Position numbers and translations under genes: made by a program. A stretch of 64,000 bases of DNA from Promicromonospora thailandica (GTDB taxonomy: Bacteria; Actinomycetota; Actinomycetes; Actinomycetales; Cellulomonadaceae): the NCBI RefSeq assembly GCF_024171955.1, contig NZ_JAMTCS010000003.1, forward strand, positions 186,001 to 250,000. Reading direction: 5' to 3'. Positions 60,086-64,000 of this stretch are shown one piece after another. The notes beneath the pieces are model-generated. The model was not told the origin of the DNA. It worked only from the letters and a program-made list of their open reading frames with translations, and ran no database searches. The number at the start of each line of letters is the position of its first letter. Position 1 is the first letter of the stretch.

Positions 60086-61435
60086 TCAGCCTTCGCTCTG
60101 GGGGGAGAAGGGGACCAGGGTGGTGCCGGCGTCGAACTCCTTGTCGAAGGTGTCCTGCATGCCGGCCAGGTACTCCTGCGCGGTGCTGTCACCGGTCACC
60201 ACCTTGTCGAACTCGGTGATGAGGTAGGAGTCCGTCTTCGGGGGGAAGAAGGTCCAGGTCGCGTAGCCGACGTTGGTCGTCTCCGGGATCTGGCTGTAGA
60301 GGTCCACGGTGCGCTCGTCGACCTCGTCGGGGAACTGGTCGGCGCTCATCTGCAGAGGCGGGGGGTTCTCCCCGGTGCGGGCCGTGTACTCCAGGGCCCG
60401 GTCGACGTCGCCGGCCACGTAGTCGAGGAACGCCGCCGCGGCGTCCGGGTCCTCGGCGTCGGCGCTGACCGAGAGCTGCGTGCCGATCGCGAGGGGGAAC
60501 ACGCCCGGCTCGACGTCGTCGCTCAGCGACGGCAGGGGCGCCCACGCCCACTGCTCCGGGTCCTCGAACACCTCGGTGAGCGAGTTGAACGACCACGTGC
60601 CGCTCAGGTACATCGCGGTGGTGCCGTTCGCCAGGCCGGTCACGTTCGCCGTGTCGTCCGTGGTGAAGTACGACTCGGCGCCGCCGGCCAGCCAGCCCTT
60701 GTCGATCCAGCTCTCGACGAGCTCGATCGCCGCCACGAACTCCGGGTCGGTGAACTCCGCCTCGCCGGTCAGCACGTCGTGGATCTTCTCGGGGCCGACG
60801 GCGGCGTTGAACACCGCCGTGATCAGCCACTCGCTCATGCCCTGGTAGCCGGCGTTGCCGCCGCCCAGGGGCACCATCCCGGCGTCGTCGGCCTCCTGGG
60901 CGACCTGCTCGAACTCCTCGAGCGTGGTGGGCGGGGTCCAGCCGTGCTCCTCGAACACCGCGGCGTTGTAGTACAGCACCATCGAGCCGTAGCTGGCCGG
61001 CACCGAGCGCATGGAGCCGTCGATGGTGCTCAGCTCGTAGGCCCAGGGCAGGAACGCGTCCTGCCACCCGTACTCCTCGGCGTACCCGCCGAGGTCGACC
61101 GTCCGGTCCGCGCGGGCGAAGTCGGACGCCGCGGACGGCCCGTCGGCGTACACGATGTCGGGCGACTCGCCGGCGGCGACCGCGGTGTCGGTGAGCTGGC
61201 CGAGCGTCGTCAGCTCCTTGACCTCCATGTCGACCTGGGTGTCGTTCTCGGCGTTGAACCCGTCGACGAAGATCTCCTGGAACGCCTCCTCCGTGGTGGG
61301 CGCGTAGAACGCGCCCCAGTAGGTGACCGTCCCGCCGGCGTCGTCGCTGCCGCCGCTGCTCACGCAGCCGGCCAGGGCGACCGAGGCCGCGGCGACGAGG
61401 CCGAGGGGTACCAGTGCACGCTTGGTGATTCTCAC
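60086..61435 (-). CDS. Sugar-type ABC transporter substrate-binding lipoprotein (ADP-ribosylhydrolase locus)
   Basis: A 449-residue family 1 extracellular binding protein. Lipobox AGC (Cys24). Blocks: TVTYWGAFYAPTTEEAFQEI, DIVYADGPSAASDFARADRT, RSVPASYGSMVLYYNAAVFE, TTLEEFEQVAQEADDAGMVP, LANGTTAMYLSGTWSFNSL and EYTARTGENPPPLQMSADQF. Many Trp, Tyr and acidic residues in the binding lobes agree with a sugar-containing ligand, which could include a nucleoside-like group. GTG start. First structural gene after the LacI gene; the 91-bp gap between them contains repeated GGTGCTCGGGGTGCTC-like sequence. Confidence 0.9.
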   Translation of the reverse strand: MRITKRALVPLGLVAAASVALAGCVSSGGSDDAGGTVTYWGAFYAPTTEEAFQEIFVDGFNAENDTQVDMEVKELTTLGQLTDTAVAAGESPDIVYADGPSAASDFARADRTVDLGGYAEEYGWQDAFLPWAYELSTIDGSMRSVPASYGSMVLYYNAAVFEEHGWTPPTTLEEFEQVAQEADDAGMVPLGGGNAGYQGMSEWLITAVFNAAVGPEKIHDVLTGEAEFTDPEFVAAIELVESWIDKGWLAGGAESYFTTDDTANVTGLANGTTAMYLSGTWSFNSLTEVFEDPEQWAWAPLPSLSDDVEPGVFPLAIGTQLSVSADAEDPDAAAAFLDYVAGDVDRALEYTARTGENPPPLQMSADQFPDEVDERTVDLYSQIPETTNVGYATWTFFPPKTDSYLITEFDKVVTGDSTAQEYLAGMQDTFDKEFDAGTTLVPFSPQSEG

Positions 61436-61526
61436 TGTGGGTGTCTCTCTCGCGAGGGGGATGGTGCCGGGCGGGAGGTGCAGGGGGGTGCTCGGGGGTG
61501 CTCGGGGTGCTCGAGGGGTGCGGGGT

Positions 61527-62513
61527 TCAGGTCGAGTCGCGGACGACGAGCCGGTTGGACAGCGCCACGCCGCGGGTGATGTCGGTGACGTGACCGTCGA
61601 GGCGTTCCAGGAGGAGGCGGGCGCAGGCCCGCCCGATCTCCCGGGCGGGGTTCATGACGGTGGTCAGCGGCGGGTCGACGAGCGACGCCGCCTCGATGTC
61701 GTCGTAGCCGGTCAGGGCGAGGTCCTCGGGGACCCGCAGCCCCATGGACCGCGTCACGTCCAGCACGCCGAACGCGATCAGGTCGTTGGCCGCCACGATC
61801 GCGTCGGGACGGTCGTCGCGGTCCAGCAGGGCCGTCGCGCCGTCCCGCCCGCCCTGACGGGTGTACCGGGTGCACACCACGTCGTCGTCCCGGAGCGGCA
61901 GCCCGGCGGCGCGCAGCGCCTCCTGGTACCCCTCCAGGCGCTGCCGGGTGGGGGTCACGCCCTCGTCGCCGCCGAGGAACGCGATACGGCGGCGGCCCCG
62001 CTCGATCAGGTGCTCGGTGGCCTTGCGGGCGCCGTCGACGTCGTTGGTGTGCACGAAGTCGCCGCCGCCGGGAGGGGCCTGACCGAGGGTGACGAACGGG
62101 ATTCCGGCGTCGTGCACCTCTGCGAGCCCGGCCGGGGGGAGGCCGAACGGGGCGGCGACCATGGCGTCCACGCGGCGCGTCAGGAGCCGGTGGATGGCGC
62201 TCGCCGAGCGGTCGAGACCGCTCGCGTCGGTGACGGTCAGCAGGATGTCGCGGGGGACGAGCACGTCCTGCATGCCGGCGGCGACCAGGGGGTAGAACGG
62301 GTTCTCCAGGGTCGGCACGATCAGGGCGACCGTGCCGGTGCGACCGCCACGCAGCTGCGCGGCGCCGGGGTGGGCGCGGTAGCCGAGGCGCGTGATCGCG
62401 GCCTCCACGCGGGCCCGCGTGGCTGCCGAGACGGGCCGGTTCCCGGTGACGACCTGCGAGACCGTGGACATGCTGACGCCCGCGGCCTCCGCCACCTCAC
62501 GAATCCCGACCAT
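61527..62513 (-). CDS. LacI-family repressor of the ADP-ribosylhydrolase/importer locus
   Basis: A 328-residue regulator. HTH: GIREVAEAAGVSMSTVSQVV, hinge SAATRARVEAAITRLGYRAH. The sensor domain has ALIVPTLENPFYPLVAAGMQ, VDAMVAAPFGLPPAGLAEVH, DFVHTNDVDGARKATEHLIE and LTGYDDIEAASLVDPPLTTV. ATG 62513 is preceded by GAGGAGCGC, which selects it over a start 27 bases upstream. It is first on its strand, divergent from the ADP-ribosylglycohydrolase genes, and the intergenic region carries LacI-type palindromes, so it should control both arms. Confidence 0.92.
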   Translation of the reverse strand: MVGIREVAEAAGVSMSTVSQVVTGNRPVSAATRARVEAAITRLGYRAHPGAAQLRGGRTGTVALIVPTLENPFYPLVAAGMQDVLVPRDILLTVTDASGLDRSASAIHRLLTRRVDAMVAAPFGLPPAGLAEVHDAGIPFVTLGQAPPGGGDFVHTNDVDGARKATEHLIERGRRRIAFLGGDEGVTPTRQRLEGYQEALRAAGLPLRDDDVVCTRYTRQGGRDGATALLDRDDRPDAIVAANDLIAFGVLDVTRSMGLRVPEDLALTGYDDIEAASLVDPPLTTVMNPAREIGRACARLLLERLDGHVTDITRGVALSNRLVVRDST

Positions 62514-62550
62514 GCGCTCCTCGCTCCTCCGTCGTCGCAAACCCTACGCG

Positions 62551-62578
62551 CAAAAGGTTTTGGAGTAGCATGCTCCAA
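62551..62578. promoter_or_regulatory. Operator-like palindromes near the LacI start
   Basis: CAAAA-GG-TTTTG (62551-62562) overlaps TTGGAG-N7-CTCCAA (62560-62578). Both lie in the leader/promoter of the LacI gene (minus strand) and could be its autoregulatory site. Confidence 0.55.
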
Positions 62579-62661
62579 GTTCACCCTGTGAGGCAAGACA
62601 CAAGCGCAAAGACGTGCGCAAACATAGTGAGGCCACGCATGCTCTGCGTGCTGGTTCCATG

Positions 62662-62681
62662 CAAAACGTTACGTTTTCGCG
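62662..62681. promoter_or_regulatory. LacI-type operator before the ADP-ribosylglycohydrolase genes
   Basis: GCAAAACG-TTA-CGTTTTCGC: inner arms AAAACG/CGTTTT are perfect, and the outer GC pairs follow the LacI-family pattern. It lies 41 bp before the first hydrolase start and 148 bp from the LacI start. Confidence 0.72.
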
Positions 62682-62721
62682 GCGCAAGCGCTGCGAGGCG
62701 GGAACCGAGATACGGAGGAGC

Positions 62722-63729
62722 ATGAACAACGACCGTGCGCGCGGTGCGCTGCTCGGCCTGGCGATCGGCGACGCCATGGGCGCACCGACCGAGGGCATGA
62801 CGCTCCACGCGATCCGGGAGCGGTGGGGCCGGGTGCGCGGTTTCGTGGACCCCGAGGCGGCCGGCACCGACGACACGGAGTACGCCGTGCTGTGCGCCCG
62901 CGGCGTGCTGCGCGGGGGAGCGGACCTCACCTCCCGGGTCGTCGCCGACACCTGGCTGGAGGCCCTGCGCGCGCAGCGGACCGGGTTCAACCGGGCCGGC
63001 TTCAGCGAGATGATCGCCCTCGCCAACCTGCACTCCGGCATGGAGCCGCCCGCCAGCGGGCAGCGCAACGCCGAGACCTGGAGCGACGGCGCCGCCATGC
63101 GCGTCGCCCCCATCGGTGTCTTCGCCGCGGGCGACCCCGGGCTCGCCGCCCGGATGGCGCGCGCCGACGCCGAGGTCAGCCACTCGCGCGACGGCGTCTG
63201 GTGCGCCCAGGCGATCGCCGCCGGGGTCGCCGTCGCCATGGTGTCGGACGACGTCGAACCCGTCCTCGACGCCATGCTCGCCGCCCTGCCGGCCGACTCC
63301 TGGTCGGCCCGCACGGCCCGCCGGGCGCTCGACATCGCGGCCCGGGCCGGCACGCCCGAGCAGGCCGAGGAGGACCTCTTCGAGGCCATCCCCCTGCGGC
63401 ACTACATGTGGGCCGACGTCGCCCCCGAGGCCGTCGCGCTGGCCATCGGCCTGCTCCGGGCCACCGACGGCACGCCCGCCGTCATCGAGTCCGGGGTCAA
63501 CATCGGCCGCGACTCCGACACCATCGCCGCGATGGCCGGCGCCGTCGCCGGGGCCCTGCACGGCGTGAGCGCGTTCGACCCGGACGTCGTCGCGCAGGTG
63601 CGCACCGTGACCGGGCAGTGCATCCAGGCCACCGCGGGCACCGACCTGGTCGACCTGGCGGACGCCCTCGTCGACGAGGCCGACCGGGCCGCCGCCGTCG
63701 CACGTCCCACCGAGGAGACCCGAGCATGA
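62722..63729 (+). CDS. ADP-ribosylglycohydrolase-family protein (first of two)
   Basis: A 335-residue all-helical hydrolase of the DraG/ARH family, which cleaves N- or O-glycosidic bonds at the C1'' of ADP-ribose or related ribosides with two Mg ions. The start ARGALLGLAIGDAMGAPTEG is the family N-terminus. Metal ligands are visible as GTDDTE (Thr49, Asp50, Asp51) and IGRDSDTIA (Asp264, Asp266, Thr267). ATG 62722 is set by GGAGGAG. Its context, a LacI-controlled sugar importer instead of nitrogenase or ADP-ribosyltransferase genes, suggests a catabolic role on a small ribosylated molecule rather than on proteins (inference). Confidence 0.9.
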   Translation: MNNDRARGALLGLAIGDAMGAPTEGMTLHAIRERWGRVRGFVDPEAAGTDDTEYAVLCARGVLRGGADLTSRVVADTWLEALRAQRTGFNRAGFSEMIALANLHSGMEPPASGQRNAETWSDGAAMRVAPIGVFAAGDPGLAARMARADAEVSHSRDGVWCAQAIAAGVAVAMVSDDVEPVLDAMLAALPADSWSARTARRALDIAARAGTPEQAEEDLFEAIPLRHYMWADVAPEAVALAIGLLRATDGTPAVIESGVNIGRDSDTIAAMAGAVAGALHGVSAFDPDVVAQVRTVTGQCIQATAGTDLVDLADALVDEADRAAAVARPTEETRA

Positions 63730-64000
63730 CCGACCGCCTCGACCGCGCCGTCGGCGCCGTGCACGGCCTCGCGCTGGGCGACGCCCTCGGCGCGCCCGCC
63801 AGCGAGCACCGGACCGTCCGCGACCCCTGGGTGCGGCAGATGCTGCGCAAGGGCCCGCTGGAGCTCGACGAGTCCCGCGTGCTGCGCCCCGTGGTCCCCT
63901 TCGTGCTCTCCGCGATCGGCGCTCCCACGCTCGTGCCGACCGACGACGCCGAGACCTTCGCCGTCGCCGCGCGGGTGCTCCTGGAGGCCCCGGGCCGGGA
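63726..64000 (+). CDS. ADP-ribosylglycohydrolase-family protein (second, cut by window end)
   Basis: The first 91 codons of a second family member: RAVGAVHGLALGDALGAPAS at the start and VPTDDAETFAVAA where the first has GTDDTEYAV. The Thr/Ser after the two aspartates is Ala here, a change close to a metal ligand. The intervening segment (WVRQMLRKGPLELDESRVLR) is unlike the first copy, so this is an old paralogue, not a recent duplication. The ATG overlaps the previous stop (ATGA), implying coupled translation and possibly a heteromeric enzyme. The 3' part lies outside the window. Confidence 0.85.
   Translation, partial: MTDRLDRAVGAVHGLALGDALGAPASEHRTVRDPWVRQMLRKGPLELDESRVLRPVVPFVLSAIGAPTLVPTDDAETFAVAARVLLEAPGR

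Noticed and set aside
1-64000. tRNA genes, rRNA genes, CRISPR arrays, insertion sequences, prophage or integrase genes
   Set aside because: I looked for CCA-ending cloverleaf-like stretches, regularly spaced repeats and transposase or integrase motifs and saw none. A covariance-model scan would be needed to exclude small RNAs.

Overview
The window is a high-GC actinobacterial chromosome segment. Third codon positions are overwhelmingly G or C. GTG starts, leaderless promoters of the form TAnnnT followed by six bases and the start codon, and ATGA overlaps are common. The conserved gene order ftsK, pgsA, cinA C-terminal domain, clgR, recA, recX, a gluABCD-type importer, miaB, miaA, dapF, hflX, lexA, LysM protein, nrdR is typical of Actinomycetota. 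The protein flavour (YbjN pair, several GH13/ABC sugar modules, DUF5302) suggests the order Micrococcales, near Cellulomonadaceae/Promicromonosporaceae. That family-level placement is inference. No tRNA, rRNA, CRISPR array, insertion sequence or integrase was seen.

Region 1, about 1-26.9 kb, is core genome: the end of an FtsK DNA translocase, a CapA-like lipoprotein, phosphatidylglycerophosphate synthase, the ClgR regulator, a Nei-type DNA glycosylase, the large helicase Lhr, RecA and RecX, a glutamate-type ABC importer, the two tRNA A37 modification enzymes MiaB and MiaA, DapF, a methyltransferase, an acetyltransferase and the ribosome-associated GTPase HflX.

Region 2, about 26.9-33.1 kb, is an alpha-glucoside utilisation unit: a LacI regulator with twin operators, a GH13 alpha-glucosidase, and a binding protein with two permeases but no ATPase gene.

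Region 3, about 33.1-38.7 kb, returns to core DNA-damage and replication genes: a DinG-type helicase, L-lactate dehydrogenase, lexA, a divergent LysM membrane protein in the position of the SOS division inhibitor DivS/ChiZ, and nrdR. A perfect 46-bp inverted repeat separates ldh from lexA. A damage response can be read directly from the DNA. recA has an SOS-box promoter plus a second promoter of the RecA-NDp (PafBC) type. The same non-SOS motif stands in front of lhr and dinG, and lexA has an SOS box over its -35 element.

Region 4, about 38.9-57.8 kb, is accessory. It is a string of small modules, most of them a one-component regulator (two XRE/MmyB-type, four TetR) next to one or two enzymes such as LLM flavin oxidoreductases, alpha/beta hydrolases, an NADP-binding reductase, a CPBP protease, an SGNH hydrolase and a BBE-type flavoenzyme fused to a degenerate LLM domain. 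It also holds an orphan histidine kinase with a penicillin-binding-protein-like serine hydrolase, and two secreted proteins of unknown function. Several intergenic palindromes are convincing operators.

Region 5, 57.8-64 kb, is the most intriguing metabolic locus. A LacI-controlled sugar-type ABC importer, again without ATPase, and a small unknown protein are divergent from two tandem ADP-ribosylglycohydrolase-family genes, the second cut by the window edge. The simplest reading is import and intracellular cleavage of an N- or O-ribosyl-like compound; the substrate is unknown.
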